Shown: positions 19,543 through 28,102 of the stretch, piece by piece | How the letters are laid out: every line of letters begins with the position of its first letter | Numbering within the stretch: position 1 is the stretch's first letter | DNA from: Staphylococcus devriesei | Lineage (GTDB): Bacteria > Bacillota > Bacilli > Staphylococcales > Staphylococcaceae | Direction of reading: 5' to 3' | DNA length: 38,650 nt | Assembly: GCF_002902625.1 (NCBI RefSeq) | Contig: NZ_PPRG01000062.1 | Span: 1 to 38,650, forward strand | Notes under the pieces: model-generated | What the model was told of the DNA's origin: nothing | Seen by the model: only the letters and a program-made list of their open reading frames with translations | Database searches by the model: none | Position numbers and translations under genes: made by a program

Positions 19543-20664
19543 TTAACCTTCTTTTAAGGCATCTTCAACAGAAGTATATTCTAAACCAAATGCCTCAGCT
19601 ACACCTTTATGTGTAACGTGACCTTTGTAAGTATTTAAGCCTAATGATAATGCGTGATTTGCTTTGAATGCTTCACGGTAACCTTTGCTAGCTAATAATT
19701 GAGCATAAGGTAGAGTGGCATTATTTAATGCGATAGTTGATGTACGAGGAACCGCACCAGGCATATTCGCTACAGCGTAATGTACAACGCCATGTTTAAC
19801 GTAAGTAGGATCATCATGAGTTGTAATTTTATCAGTAGTTTCAAAAATACCACCTTGGTCGATTGCGATATCGACTACAACAGAACCATCTTTCATTTGT
19901 TTAATCATATCTTCAGTAACTAAGCTTGGCGCTTTAGCACCAGGAATAAGTACAGCACCGATTACTAAATCACTTTCTTTAACTGCATTTTCAATATTTA
20001 ATGGGTTAGACATGATTGTATTCACACGTCCATCAAATAAATCTTCTAATTCAGCTAAACGTTTAGGATTAACATCTAAGATAGTTACGTCAGCACCTAA
20101 ACCTAAAGCAATTTTAGCTGCATTTGTACCAGCTTGTCCGCCACCGATGATAGATACTTTACCTTTTGGTACTCCAGGTACGCCGCCAAGTAAAATACCC
20201 ATGCCGCCGTTAATTTTTTGTAAAAATTCTGAGCCTACTTGAGCAGACATACGTCCTGCTACTTCACTCATTGGTGTCAATAATGGTAATGAACGGTCAG
20301 GTAATTGAACCGTTTCGTAAGCAATACCTACTACTTTATTGTCAACTAACGCTTGAGTTAATTTTTCTTCATTAGCAAGATGTAAGTATGTGAATAAGAT
20401 TAAGCCTTCTTTAAAATATTTATATTCTTCTTCTAAAGGTTCTTTAACTTTGATGACCATGTCTACATCCCAAACTGTAGCTTGATCAGATACGATTTCA
20501 GCACCTGCCTGTTTGTAATCTTCATCTTCAAAATATGAACCTAAACCTGCATTTTTCTCTACTAATAATGTATGACCTTGCTCAACTAATGCATGTACAC
20601 CACTTGGTGATAAACTAACTCTATTTTCGTTATTTTTAATCTCTTTTGGAATACCAATTTTCAT
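19543..20664 (-). CDS. ald: Alanine dehydrogenase
   Basis: Interconverts L-alanine and pyruvate plus ammonia with NAD+, feeding alanine into central metabolism. 373 residues, typical length. I start at the ATG at 20664 ([16 protein letters not shown]), preceded by GGAGGTGG; the frame is open 16 codons further, but that part carries a cre match and no ribosome site. Pyruvate-binding R15 region and K75-H96 region ([17 protein letters not shown]) are present. The Rossmann motif [12 protein letters not shown] follows at about 174. DIAIDQGG and the substrate loop [14 protein letters not shown] complete the set. A full-consensus cre lies 37 bp upstream of the ATG. It stands alone, divergent from a stress protein gene. 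Confidence 0.95.
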   Translation of the reverse strand: MKIGIPKEIKNNENRVSLSPSGVHALVEQGHTLLVEKNAGLGSYFEDEDYKQAGAEIVSDQATVWDVDMVIKVKEPLEEEYKYFKEGLILFTYLHLANEEKLTQALVDNKVVGIAYETVQLPDRSLPLLTPMSEVAGRMSAQVGSEFLQKINGGMGILLGGVPGVPKGKVSIIGGGQAGTNAAKIALGLGADVTILDVNPKRLAELEDLFDGRVNTIMSNPLNIENAVKESDLVIGAVLIPGAKAPSLVTEDMIKQMKDGSVVVDIAIDQGGIFETTDKITTHDDPTYVKHGVVHYAVANMPGAVPRTSTIALNNATLPYAQLLASKGYREAFKANHALSLGLNTYKGHVTHKGVAEAFGLEYTSVEDALKEG

Positions 20665-20700
20665 TCCATCCACCTCCATAACCATCGTAACGCTAAAGCA

Positions 20701-20715
20701 ATGAAAGCGCAATCA
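20701..20715. promoter_or_regulatory. Full-consensus cre (CcpA site) upstream of ald
   Basis: ATGAAAGCGCAATCA matches WTGNAANCGNWNNCW at every position. It lies between the ald and stress protein start codons, 37 bp from ald. A weak ald promoter (TTAACA at 20733-20738, 17 bp, TGATTG at 20710-20715) would place it over the -10 box, suggesting repression. Binding is inference. Confidence 0.6.
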
Positions 20716-20807
20716 GAAAAAGTACACATTATTGTTAAAATTTAAATAATTCTTTTTATTTAATTCATGTTAAAATAGAATTAAGAAAAGCTAAGGGGGT
20801 TGTTAAT

Positions 20808-21305
20808 ATGTTAACTTATAAAAAAATTTTAATCGCAGTTGATGGTTCACACGAAGCAGAGTGGGCTTTCAATAAAGCAGTAGACGTAGCTAAACGTAAC
20901 GACGCCAAATTGACAATTGTGAACATTATTGATTCAAGAACATATTCTTCTTATGAAGTTTATGATGCACAATTCACTGAAAAATCTAGAAGTTTCTCTG
21001 AAGAATTATTGAAAGGTTATCAAGAAGTTGCTACACGTGCTGGAGTAACTAATGTAGAAACACGTTTAGAATTTGGTTCTCCGAAAGCTATTATCCCTAA
21101 AAAATTAGCAAGCGAATTAGGTGTAGATTTAATTATGTGTGGTACTTCAGGACTAAATGCAGTAGAAAGATTTATTGTAGGATCTGTATCTGAAGCAATT
21201 GTACGTCATGCACCTTGTGATGTTTTAGTAGTACGTACTGAAGAAATTCCAGAAGATTTCCAACCAGAAGTTGCTACTCCAGAATTTAGACAACAATATT
21301 CTTAA
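20808..21305 (+). CDS. Universal stress protein, ATP-binding type
   Basis: UspA-fold cytosolic protein, 165 residues. It starts YKKILIAVDGSHEAEWAFNK, with the adenine-side VDGS loop. The full phosphate-binding signature is visible in MCGTSGLNAVERFIVGSVSEA (G-2x-G-9x-G-S), so it should bind ATP. The C-terminal extension of about 18 residues (EIPEDFQPEVATPEFRQQ) is acidic and probably disordered. A GGGGG ribosome site precedes the ATG. It is divergent from ald and followed by a strong terminator. In S. aureus this position also holds a stress protein. Role not known beyond stress adaptation inferred from the family. Confidence 0.9.
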   Translation: MLTYKKILIAVDGSHEAEWAFNKAVDVAKRNDAKLTIVNIIDSRTYSSYEVYDAQFTEKSRSFSEELLKGYQEVATRAGVTNVETRLEFGSPKAIIPKKLASELGVDLIMCGTSGLNAVERFIVGSVSEAIVRHAPCDVLVVRTEEIPEDFQPEVATPEFRQQYS

Positions 21306-21327
21306 TATTTCATATCATCTGATATGG

Positions 21328-21363
21328 AAAAGGCTAGCGATATTTTCGTCGCTAGCCTTTTTT
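21328..21363 (+). terminator. Terminator after the ATP-type stress protein gene
   Basis: A perfect stem of about 12 bp, aaaggctagcga with tcgctagccttt, and an 8-nt loop, followed by TTT. A strong intrinsic terminator. Confidence 0.9.
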
Positions 21364-21423
21364 AATACTCAAATATAACTTTGTTTAGGACGATTACTCT
21401 ACCCATCTCTTCAATAAAAATAA

Positions 21424-21560
21424 GGGAGTAGGACAGAAATCTAGGGAGCGAGACAGAAATCTAATGTAATTTCAAAGATTTCGTCGTCACGCCCCGGCAA
21501 GGTTGACTAGGAATAAAGAAAGTGAGGCTCGAACGCCTCTTTATTTCAGACAACTACTGC
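21424..21560. repeat. Dispersed staphylococcal intergenic repeat, copy with 20-bp tandem
   Basis: Two tandem 20-bp units (21424-21443 and 21444-21463, two differences) start gggag and end gacagaaatcta. The second unit continues into an inverted pair, GAAATCT ... AGATTTC, then a GC-rich part (cgtcgtcacgccccgg), a hairpin aataaagaaagtgaggc / gcctctttatt, and cagacaactactgcc. The same hairpin core recurs at 27932-27983. It resembles the gggacagaaat...caactactgcc repeats between genes in S. aureus (recalled, not checked). No coding potential. Confidence 0.7.
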
Positions 21561-21572
21561 CATAACTAAAGG

Positions 21573-21601
21573 CTGAACCATTTTTTATATTAATGGCTCA
21601 G
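21573..21601 (-). terminator. Terminator after ackA
   Basis: Stem ctgaaccatt (21573-21582) with aatggctcag (21592-21601), pairing with one wobble on the minus strand, and a 9-nt loop; 21 bp past the ackA stop codon. The arm shares CTGAGCCAT with the icd terminator. Confidence 0.65.
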
Positions 21602-21622
21602 TCTCCGTATAATCACACTGTA

Positions 21623-22819
21623 TTATAGTTCGCCAAATTTAACTGTGTCTCTAGCGATCATAACTTCTTCGTTTGTTGGGATAACGATAACTTTCACTGG
21701 TGAATGTGGATAGTTAATGAATCCTTCTTCTCCGTGAAGAGCTTCGTTTTTCTTAGGATCCCAATAAACACCCATGAATTCTAAGCCTTCTAAGACTTTA
21801 GCACGTACAGTTGAAGAGTTTTCGCCTACACCAGCTGTGAAGACAATAACGTCTACGCCATGCATTCTTGTTGCATAAGAACCGATATATTTGTGGATTC
21901 TTGAAGCGAAGACATCTAAAGCTAATTGCGCGCGTTCTTTACCTTCTTCTGCATCACTTTCAAGGTCACGTAAGTCACTTGATGTACCTGAGATACCAAG
22001 TAAACCTGATTCTTTATTTAGTACGTTAAGTACTTCTTCTGCAGTTTTACCTGTTTTTTGCATAATAAATGAAATTAACGCTGGGTCAATGTTACCTGAA
22101 CGAGTACCCATTGTTACACCTGCTAATGGTGTGAAGCCCATTGATGTATCGATTGATTCCCCACCATCAATTGCAGCAATTGAAGCGCCGTTACCAATAT
22201 GACATGAGATAGTACGTAACTCTTCAATTGGTTTATCTAAGATTTCTGCAGCACATTGTGATACATATTTATGACTTGTACCATGGAAACCATATTTGCG
22301 AATACCGTAATCTTCATAATATTGATAAGGTAAGCTATATAAATATGATTGTTCAGGCATTGTTTGATGGAATGAAGTATCAAACACAACTACATGAGGG
22401 ATGTTTGGTAATAATTTTCTAAATGCACGAATACCCATTAAGTTAGCTGGGTTGTGTAATGGTGCTAATTCACATAATGATTCGATCTTCTCTTCAACTT
22501 CATCAGTTACTAAAGCTGAAGTTGGGAATAATTCCCCACCATGTACAACGCGGTGACCTGTACCAGCAATATCGTTAATATCCTCGATAATACCATGTTT
22601 TTTGAAGCTATCTAACATGATGTTAATTGCTTCTTCATGATCTTTGATATCTCTAACTTCTTTAACTTTTTCACCATTTACTTCTACTGTAAAGATTGAG
22701 TCTTTAATACCAATACGTTCGATTAATCCTTTAGTTACTAGTGTTTCTTCAGGCATTCTAATAAGTTGAAATTTTAAAGAAGAACTACCAGCATTAATCG
22801 CTAAAACTAATTTAGACAT
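21623..22819 (-). CDS. ackA: Acetate kinase
   Basis: Makes ATP and acetate from acetyl phosphate in overflow metabolism. 398 residues, normal. The signature [12 protein letters not shown] is at the N-terminus. [45 protein letters not shown] and [16 protein letters not shown] follow in the order of the ASKHA fold, with the C-terminal [10 protein letters not shown]. All active-site motifs are intact. TGGAGG precedes the ATG. It lies 81 bp after the methyltransferase gene on the same strand, a pairing (ytxK-ackA) conserved in Bacillales. In Bacillus ackA is activated by CcpA; I could not find a convincing cre in the short spacer here. Confidence 0.97.
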   Translation of the reverse strand: MSKLVLAINAGSSSLKFQLIRMPEETLVTKGLIERIGIKDSIFTVEVNGEKVKEVRDIKDHEEAINIMLDSFKKHGIIEDINDIAGTGHRVVHGGELFPTSALVTDEVEEKIESLCELAPLHNPANLMGIRAFRKLLPNIPHVVVFDTSFHQTMPEQSYLYSLPYQYYEDYGIRKYGFHGTSHKYVSQCAAEILDKPIEELRTISCHIGNGASIAAIDGGESIDTSMGFTPLAGVTMGTRSGNIDPALISFIMQKTGKTAEEVLNVLNKESGLLGISGTSSDLRDLESDAEEGKERAQLALDVFASRIHKYIGSYATRMHGVDVIVFTAGVGENSSTVRAKVLEGLEFMGVYWDPKKNEALHGEEGFINYPHSPVKVIVIPTNEEVMIARDTVKFGEL

Positions 22820-22900
22820 ATATATTGTCCTCCAATTTATTAATTAAATATCCATATTTATTTAACCATTAATACAGTTATAATTCAAGAATATCACAGT

Positions 22901-23848
22901 TTATTTTTTTAAGTGATTATCTTGCATCCATTGATTTAATTCAGATATAAAACCTTGGAACTGATTAGGGTTTTTAAAGTCAGGTATATTAGCTAAGAAT
23001 ACTTCAACTGGCTTAGTTTCATTTGCTTTTTTCTTTTGTAAAATTAAGATAGACTTTCGAGCGTTTTCATTTTTAAATAATGTCTTAGGTAAATTTAGGA
23101 ATGCTTGCATTTCTGTTTCTGTAGCAATGAAATTTTCTAACTGTTTTACATGTTCGCCTTCGAATAAATTACTAGGCACAACTAAAAAGGCGTATCCAGT
23201 TTGTTTTAATGCCGTAATCGCTTGTTCAATTAATAAATAATGAGAATAACTATGACCTTCTTCGAAACCAAGTTTCATTTCTTTACTACGCTCATCTAAT
23301 GGATAATATCCAATTGGGAAATCACCTACCACAATATCTGCCTCTTCCAATGGTAAAGGCATGATTGCATCTTGTGGATAAACATCAAATGGGATTTCTA
23401 AAAAATTAGCTAAGTGCACACTAACTCTTGAAAGCACCGGGTCTACTTCGATTAAATGGTGCATTACAGTCTTATCTTTTAGTACTTCATTTACTGAGGC
23501 GCTCAAATGACCGGCTCCACTTGCGATATCAACGACATGTAGCTCTTCTTGATCTTCACTAAATTTTTGAACTAAGAACCCCAAAACTAATCCGATTGAA
23601 TCAGGTGTAATTTGATGGTTCGCTTGGATATTTTCTTCTTGTAGTAAACTTAAGTAAGCAAATTGAAATGCCTTTCTACGATCTTGCAATGTTGCTTGCT
23701 CTAATAATTCTCTTTTATTTTGATACACATCTTCCATTGCTAGTCCCAAGTTTTCGATAAAACTTTGACCATTTTCTTTATTTAACGCTTTAGATTTTCC
23801 ATCTAACGTACGAAATAATTTTTCCATTACAGTTTGTTCTTCAGTCAT
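22901..23848 (-). CDS. Class I SAM-dependent methyltransferase (YtxK-like)
   Basis: Predicted N6-adenine-type methyltransferase, 315 residues. The helical N-terminal part (about 1-90) resembles that of type I restriction M subunits. The SAM-binding motif VVDIASGAGHLSAS lies near 113-126. The catalytic motif IV is GDFPIGYYP, a variant of the NPPY/DPPF loop. LVVPSNLFEG and LPKTLFKNENARKSILIL follow, as in HsdM-like enzymes. There is no recognition domain and no restriction partner, so it is not part of a restriction system. The Bacillus homologue YtxK also sits before ackA; its substrate is unknown to me. Not essential for reading ackA, though possibly cotranscribed. Confidence 0.8.
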   Translation of the reverse strand: MTEEQTVMEKLFRTLDGKSKALNKENGQSFIENLGLAMEDVYQNKRELLEQATLQDRRKAFQFAYLSLLQEENIQANHQITPDSIGLVLGFLVQKFSEDQEELHVVDIASGAGHLSASVNEVLKDKTVMHHLIEVDPVLSRVSVHLANFLEIPFDVYPQDAIMPLPLEEADIVVGDFPIGYYPLDERSKEMKLGFEEGHSYSHYLLIEQAITALKQTGYAFLVVPSNLFEGEHVKQLENFIATETEMQAFLNLPKTLFKNENARKSILILQKKKANETKPVEVFLANIPDFKNPNQFQGFISELNQWMQDNHLKK

Positions 23849-23866
23849 ATTAAAATCCTTTCCAAC

Positions 23867-23948
23867 AAAAAAGCGTCCATACGTTTTATTTCTTTAAAAT
23901 GGATAAAGATTAGTACTAATTCGCATTTTCGAAATAAATATGGACACT
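23867..23948 (-). terminator. Long hairpin terminator after tpx
   Basis: On the minus strand AGTGTCCATA pairs with TATGGACGCT (one wobble), TTTATTTC with GAAATAAA and AAAATG with CATTTT, giving about 24 bp with small bulges around a 22-nt apex containing ATTAGTACTAAT. A T6 run follows at 23872-23867. It lies 31 bp after the tpx stop codon and just before the methyltransferase ribosome site. Confidence 0.75.
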
Positions 23949-23978
23949 TTCAATTTATGTCTTGTTATTGCCTAATTT

Positions 23979-24473
23979 TTAAATATTGCGATAAGCTTTT
24001 AAAGCTTCTTCAAAGTTAGGGAAGTCTGTTCCTTCGCTAACTAACTCTTTATAAACTACTTTATTATTTTCATCTAATACAAATACTGAACGAGCTAATA
24101 AACGTAATTCTTCCATAACTACGCCGTAATTTTTACCAAATGATAAATCTTTATGATCACTTAACGTAATCACATTATCTAAGCCATTAGAGGCACACCA
24201 TCTTTTTTGAGCGAATGGTAAATCTGCTGAAATAGTTAGGACAACGCCATCTTCTTGGGCAGCTTCTTCATTAAATTTACGAGTTTGTTGATCACAGACA
24301 CCTGTATCAATTGAAGGAACAACGCTAATAAGTTTCTTTTGCCCTTTAAAGTTATCTAAGCCAACTTCATTCAAATCATTATCTAATACTTTGAAATCTG
24401 GTGCTTGTTGTCCTTCTGAAACTTCAGTTCCCGCTAATTGAATAGGACTATTTTTGAAAGTAATTTGTGTCAT
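23979..24473 (-). CDS. tpx: Thiol peroxidase
   Basis: Atypical 2-Cys peroxiredoxin that reduces hydroperoxides, recycled by thioredoxin; cytosolic. 164 residues, as usual. The peroxidatic cysteine is C60 in [14 protein letters not shown], and the resolving cysteine is C93 in RWCASNG. The downstream arginine is in [18 protein letters not shown] precedes the ATG. It is flanked by hairpins on both sides and looks monocistronic. A 17-bp interrupted palindrome covers the likely -10 box, so it may be controlled by a Fur/PerR-like repressor, though the match to the PerR box is imperfect. Confidence 0.96.
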   Translation of the reverse strand: MTQITFKNSPIQLAGTEVSEGQQAPDFKVLDNDLNEVGLDNFKGQKKLISVVPSIDTGVCDQQTRKFNEEAAQEDGVVLTISADLPFAQKRWCASNGLDNVITLSDHKDLSFGKNYGVVMEELRLLARSVFVLDENNKVVYKELVSEGTDFPNFEEALKAYRNI

Positions 24474-24501
24474 ATGGTATGACCTCCTAAATGAATTATG
24501 T

Positions 24502-24518
24502 ATTATATCATTTATAAT
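24502..24518. promoter_or_regulatory. Palindrome over the tpx -10 region
   Basis: ATTATA, 5 bp, TATAAT. The minus-strand reading of the left arm is the -10 TATAAT box, 29 bp upstream of the tpx ATG. Compared with the PerR box TTATAATNATTATAA it has three mismatches. A candidate operator only. Confidence 0.3.
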
Positions 24519-24533
24519 ACGATAGCAATAAAT

Positions 24534-24572
24534 CTTAAATCAATTATTTGATATTAAAAATATTGATTTAAG
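24534..24572 (-). terminator. Hairpin after the TauE/SafE gene
   Basis: A perfect 11-bp stem, CTTAAATCAAT (24534-24544) with ATTGATTTAAG (24562-24572), ending one base from the stop codon of the transporter gene. The tract following on the minus strand is only moderately U-rich. Confidence 0.6.
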
Positions 24573-24573
24573 G

Positions 24574-25349
24574 TTATTTACCTAATAGTTGCATGATATA
24601 ATCGTAAGTATTTTTCAAAATAAGTAATGACGTTATTATAATAAACAATAATTTAACGTAACTTACACCCTTATTAATGGCAAATTGAGCACCCATATAA
24701 GAACCTATAATCATACTTACTGCCATAATTAAACCATAGACAAAATCAACTTGACCTAAAATGATAAATAATATTAATGCTCCTAAATTTGATGCAAAGT
24801 TAAGCACTTTGGCATTACCTGCCGCACTCAAGAAATCAAATCCAAACATAAGAAGGACGAATAACATAAACGAACCCGTGCCTCCCCTAAGAAACCATCA
24901 TAAGTACCAATTATTAACATCATTCCGACAAATAGAATTGACTTACCTAAAGTTAATGTTGAAAAGGTACGAACATTACCCCATTCTTTTTTTAAAATTG
25001 TATAAATCAACACTAACGTTAAAATGACAATTACTAAAGGTTTGAGAACCTGTGCAGGTAAAAATGTGGCTAAACTCGCACCACTAGCCGAAAACAAAAA
25101 CACGAAAGGAAATAATTTTAATACTATTTTCAAGTCTACATTTCCTGAACGTAAGAATCTAAACGCACTTGTAAGCGATCCGAACGCACTAGCCAATTTA
25201 TTTGTACCTAACGCCAAAGACGGTGGCATCCCTATAGCAAGCAAGGCAGGGATTGAAATTAAGCCACCCCCACCTACTACTGCATCTATAAATGCTGCTA
25301 AAAATCCTAAAACTACAATAATAAGAAGAATATCTAAGCTTATATCCAT
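24574..25349 (-). pseudogene. TauE/SafE family transporter, frameshifted
   Basis: Membrane protein of the TauE/SafE (DUF81) family, proposed to export sulfite or organosulfonates. The reading frame is broken. From the ATG at 25349 it runs in frame through about seven residues past GTYDG and then shifts into a non-homologous tail. The homologous sequence resumes in another frame (GTGSFMLFVLLMFG...) and continues to 24574. One base appears to be missing around 24880-24888, in the codon of the proline expected in the conserved FLGPGTGSF motif. Otherwise the two parts together give about 258 residues with eight hydrophobic segments, the family length. It may be a recent pseudogene or a sequencing error. 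It lies 40 bp downstream of thiI on the same strand. Confidence 0.8.
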
Positions 25350-25389
25350 GATGCGTATCCCCTTTGTATTACTCTACGATAAATTAAGT

Positions 25390-26613
25390 TTAAAACAATT
25401 CATTAATTAATGCATCAGTGTCTTTATCTTTATCACTTTTATAATCTTTATTTATTGTAATTGTTTCTATACTATCAGCTGCTGCTTGAACCATCTCATC
25501 AAAATTAAATACACTTTCATATTTAATAACTTTATCAAAGTCGGGTTCAGTTACAGGATTTTTAGGTGTAAAAATCGTACAACAATCTTCGTATGGTTCT
25601 ATCGATACATCGAAAGTACCGATTTCACGCGCTTTTTTCACAATATCTTCCTTATCTAAGGAAACAAGTGGCCGTAAAATAGGTGTGGAAGTTACGTCGT
25701 TTATCGCATACATACTTTTTAGCGTTTGACTTGCGACTTGGCCTAGATTTTCTCCATTTACAATGGCATGGCCGCCGATACGCTCTAAGATTATATCAGC
25801 TACGCGTAACATCATACGACGTGTAGATGTCATGGTATAGCGTGGATGCACTACTTTATTGATTTGTTTTTGTAATTCTGTAAAATGAACGATGTGTAAT
25901 TTGATTGGACCGACACGTTCGGATAGAATACGCGTTAATTCAATTACTTTGTCTTTTGCTTTTTCACTTGTAAACGGTGGGCTATGGAAATGGATTGCTT
26001 CAATTCGCACACCACGTTTCATAATTTCCATACCGGCTACTGGCGAATCGATACCTCCAGAAAGCATTAATAGAGTCTTTCCTCCTGTACCTACTGGCAA
26101 TCCTCCAGCACCTTCATAGATTTTGGTAAAGATATAAACTCCGTCTAAACGGATTTCTACTCTAACGTTATAGTCGGGTTGCTTCACATCTACCGTTACA
26201 TCTTCAGTCGCATTTAAAACAGCACCGCCTAATTCTCTTTGTAATGCATAAGTATCTAATGGGAACGATTTATCGACACGTTTTACATCAATTTTAAATG
26301 TTTCACCACTTTTGAAATCTTGCGCCAAGCGTGCACATAATTCTTTAATATCATCTAACTCTTGCGACGTTTTATAGACAGGACTTATCGATTTTATGCC
26401 GAAGATTTTAGATAATCTATTAATTACTTCTTGAGCGTCCGCTTCTTCAGAAAGTGACACATACATTCTATCTCTTTTACCTTGAACGTGCGTTCCTTCT
26501 AAAGTTTGTAAAGATCTAATTACGTTATCTTTTAATGCATTCACAAACTTTTTACGGTTCGCTCCTTTTAATGTTAATTCTCCATACCTTACTAATAAAT
26601 GATCAAATTCCAT
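25390..26613 (-). CDS. thiI: tRNA 4-thiouridine synthase ThiI
   Basis: Transfers sulfur to U8 of tRNA, and in many bacteria also serves thiamine thiazole formation. 407 residues. A ferredoxin-like N-terminal region and THUMP domain (about 60-165) precede the PP-loop ATPase with [10 protein letters not shown] near 182-191. DCC near residue 346 lies where catalytic cysteines occur in the short ThiI type. The C-terminal rhodanese domain of E. coli ThiI is absent, as usual in Bacillus and Staphylococcus. There the partner cysteine desulfurase supplies sulfur directly. Its ATG immediately follows the TAA of that desulfurase gene, so translation is probably coupled. Confidence 0.95.
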   Translation of the reverse strand: MEFDHLLVRYGELTLKGANRKKFVNALKDNVIRSLQTLEGTHVQGKRDRMYVSLSEEADAQEVINRLSKIFGIKSISPVYKTSQELDDIKELCARLAQDFKSGETFKIDVKRVDKSFPLDTYALQRELGGAVLNATEDVTVDVKQPDYNVRVEIRLDGVYIFTKIYEGAGGLPVGTGGKTLLMLSGGIDSPVAGMEIMKRGVRIEAIHFHSPPFTSEKAKDKVIELTRILSERVGPIKLHIVHFTELQKQINKVVHPRYTMTSTRRMMLRVADIILERIGGHAIVNGENLGQVASQTLKSMYAINDVTSTPILRPLVSLDKEDIVKKAREIGTFDVSIEPYEDCCTIFTPKNPVTEPDFDKVIKYESVFNFDEMVQAAADSIETITINKDYKSDKDKDTDALINELF

Positions 26614-27750
26614 TTACTTAAGCAACTCCTTAACTTCAGAATAAATAATCTCAAATTTCTTTTTAAAAGACTCAATATCTTGTGCGGTTGTAGTATCGCC
26701 TAAAGATAGTCTTATACTTCCTTCAATTTTGTCTTCTCTAATATCCATCGCTAATAAAACTTCATTAAGTTTTCCTCTTTTAGAAGAGCATGCACTTGTA
26801 GTTGAAACCATAATATCTAATTTTGAAAAAGCATTTACTAACACTTCACCTTTTACCCCTGAAAATGCAATATTTAAAATTTGCGGAGCCCCATTTTCAG
26901 GTGAATTAATATATATACCTTTATAATTTTCAAAAAATGTGCGCAGTTCTTTATTAAAAGAACTTAAGCGTCTATGGCGTTCTCCCAAATTATCTAAAGC
27001 TAGTGCGATAGCCTTAACAAGCGAGACGTTCATAGCTAAGTTAACCGTACCACTACGTAAACCATATTCTTGGCCGCCACCATGCATAATAGGTTCTAAC
27101 TTTTCTTTATTATCTATTAATAGTAAACCTTGACCTTTTAAGCCATTAAATTTGTGGCCACTAAAACTAAGACTATTAACCCCTTGTATTTTCATAGGTA
27201 TTTTACCTAGAGCTTGAACTGCATCTACGTGTATATGTGCTTTAGGATATTCTTTTAATAGTTCAACGATTTGTTCAATAGGTTGAATCTGTCCCATGAT
27301 ATTATTGACATACATACATGTGACGAGACCGACTTTATCTGTCATTAACGAAGCAAGATGTTCCATATCAATTTGGCCATCTTCAGTAACATCCACATAT
27401 TTTAAAATAAATCCCTCTTCTTCTAAATGACGCATGACTTCAAGGACTGAAGGATGTTCTAGTACTGAGGTAATAATTTCATTAGCAAATTGCTTTTTAC
27501 GATAGGCAATACCTTTTAAGGCAATATTATTTGATTCAGTTGCACCACTGGTAAATATCACATCATATTGTTGTGTTGGAGATAAGAAATTATTAATACG
27601 TTCTTTTGCTTGTAATAATATTTTTTCGGCTTGTAATCCCATTTTATGTGGGCTATTAGGATTAAAATAAACTGATTCATTTACTTTTACAAACGAATCC
27701 AATACATCTTTATGAGGTTGGGTTGTGGCTGCATTGTCGAAATAAATCAC
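26614..27750 (-). CDS. Cysteine desulfurase, ThiI partner (NifZ/IscS-like)
   Basis: PLP enzyme that removes sulfur from cysteine and passes it on as persulfide. 378 residues. The start is MIYFDNAATTQPH. The PLP lysine is K200 in SFSGHKFNG, and the persulfide cysteine is C321 in TTSACSSKRGK. The short loop around the cysteine is of the IscS/NifS class. The start codon is GTG (27750); an in-frame stop directly upstream excludes a longer start. It abuts thiI with no gap, which makes it the likely sulfur donor for tRNA thiolation and not the Fe-S cluster enzyme SufS. A -10 like TATAAT lies in the spacer upstream. Confidence 0.93.
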   Translation of the reverse strand: MIYFDNAATTQPHKDVLDSFVKVNESVYFNPNSPHKMGLQAEKILLQAKERINNFLSPTQQYDVIFTSGATESNNIALKGIAYRKKQFANEIITSVLEHPSVLEVMRHLEEEGFILKYVDVTEDGQIDMEHLASLMTDKVGLVTCMYVNNIMGQIQPIEQIVELLKEYPKAHIHVDAVQALGKIPMKIQGVNSLSFSGHKFNGLKGQGLLLIDNKEKLEPIMHGGGQEYGLRSGTVNLAMNVSLVKAIALALDNLGERHRRLSSFNKELRTFFENYKGIYINSPENGAPQILNIAFSGVKGEVLVNAFSKLDIMVSTTSACSSKRGKLNEVLLAMDIREDKIEGSIRLSLGDTTTAQDIESFKKKFEIIYSEVKELLK

Positions 27751-27931
27751 TTACAACACTCACTTTCACATTTCAAATTACTCTAAATTAAATAAGGGTA
27801 AGCTCACTCTAGCGAAACGTTCATTTTTTTCTACCGTTAGTTTTGTAGAGTATAAATTATAGCTACTATACCTTATTACATACTTAAAAATAGATACTAG
27901 AGCATTATACTATTTTTCATTAAAAATAAAA

Positions 27932-27983
27932 GGGAGCGACACTGGAAATCTAATTAAATTTCAAAGATTTCACAGTCCACTCC
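27932..27983. repeat. Dispersed intergenic repeat, second copy
   Basis: gggagcgacactggaaatct ... ttcaaagatttcacagtccactcc. It shares the hairpin core GAAATCTAAT-N-TAAATTTCAAAGATTTC with the copy at 21444. The outer arms (ggag / ctcc, cactg / cagt) can also pair. The remainder of the 352-bp spacer between the desulfurase and ezrA genes holds no gene. Confidence 0.6.
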
Positions 27984-28049
27984 ATTAATAAAGTTTAAAA
28001 TTTGTTATAACACGATTTTAATTCATATTTGGTTTAGTCCTCTATTATT

Positions 28050-28092
28050 AAAAAGGAGGTTAAGGCATTAGTACAATCAATGCCTCAACCTC
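28050..28092 (-). terminator. Terminator after ezrA
   Basis: A 14-bp stem with one mismatch, gaggttaaggcatt (28056-28069) with aatgcctcaacctc (28079-28092), followed on the minus strand by a U-run. It begins 10 bp after the ezrA stop codon. Confidence 0.9.
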
Positions 28093-28102
28093 TCAAACGA
28101 TA

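Noticed and set aside
20665..20712. 16-residue N-terminal extension of alanine dehydrogenase
   Set aside because: It has no ribosome site and contains the cre; GGAGGTGG precedes the internal ATG at 20664.
21424..21463. Two tandem 20-bp units as a possible CRISPR remnant
   Set aside because: No spacer separates the units and no cas genes are near; they are part of the intergenic repeat.
23900..23925. ATTAGTACTAAT as a FapR-type operator
   Set aside because: It lacks the central bases of the FapR palindrome and sits in the loop of the tpx terminator, away from lipid genes.
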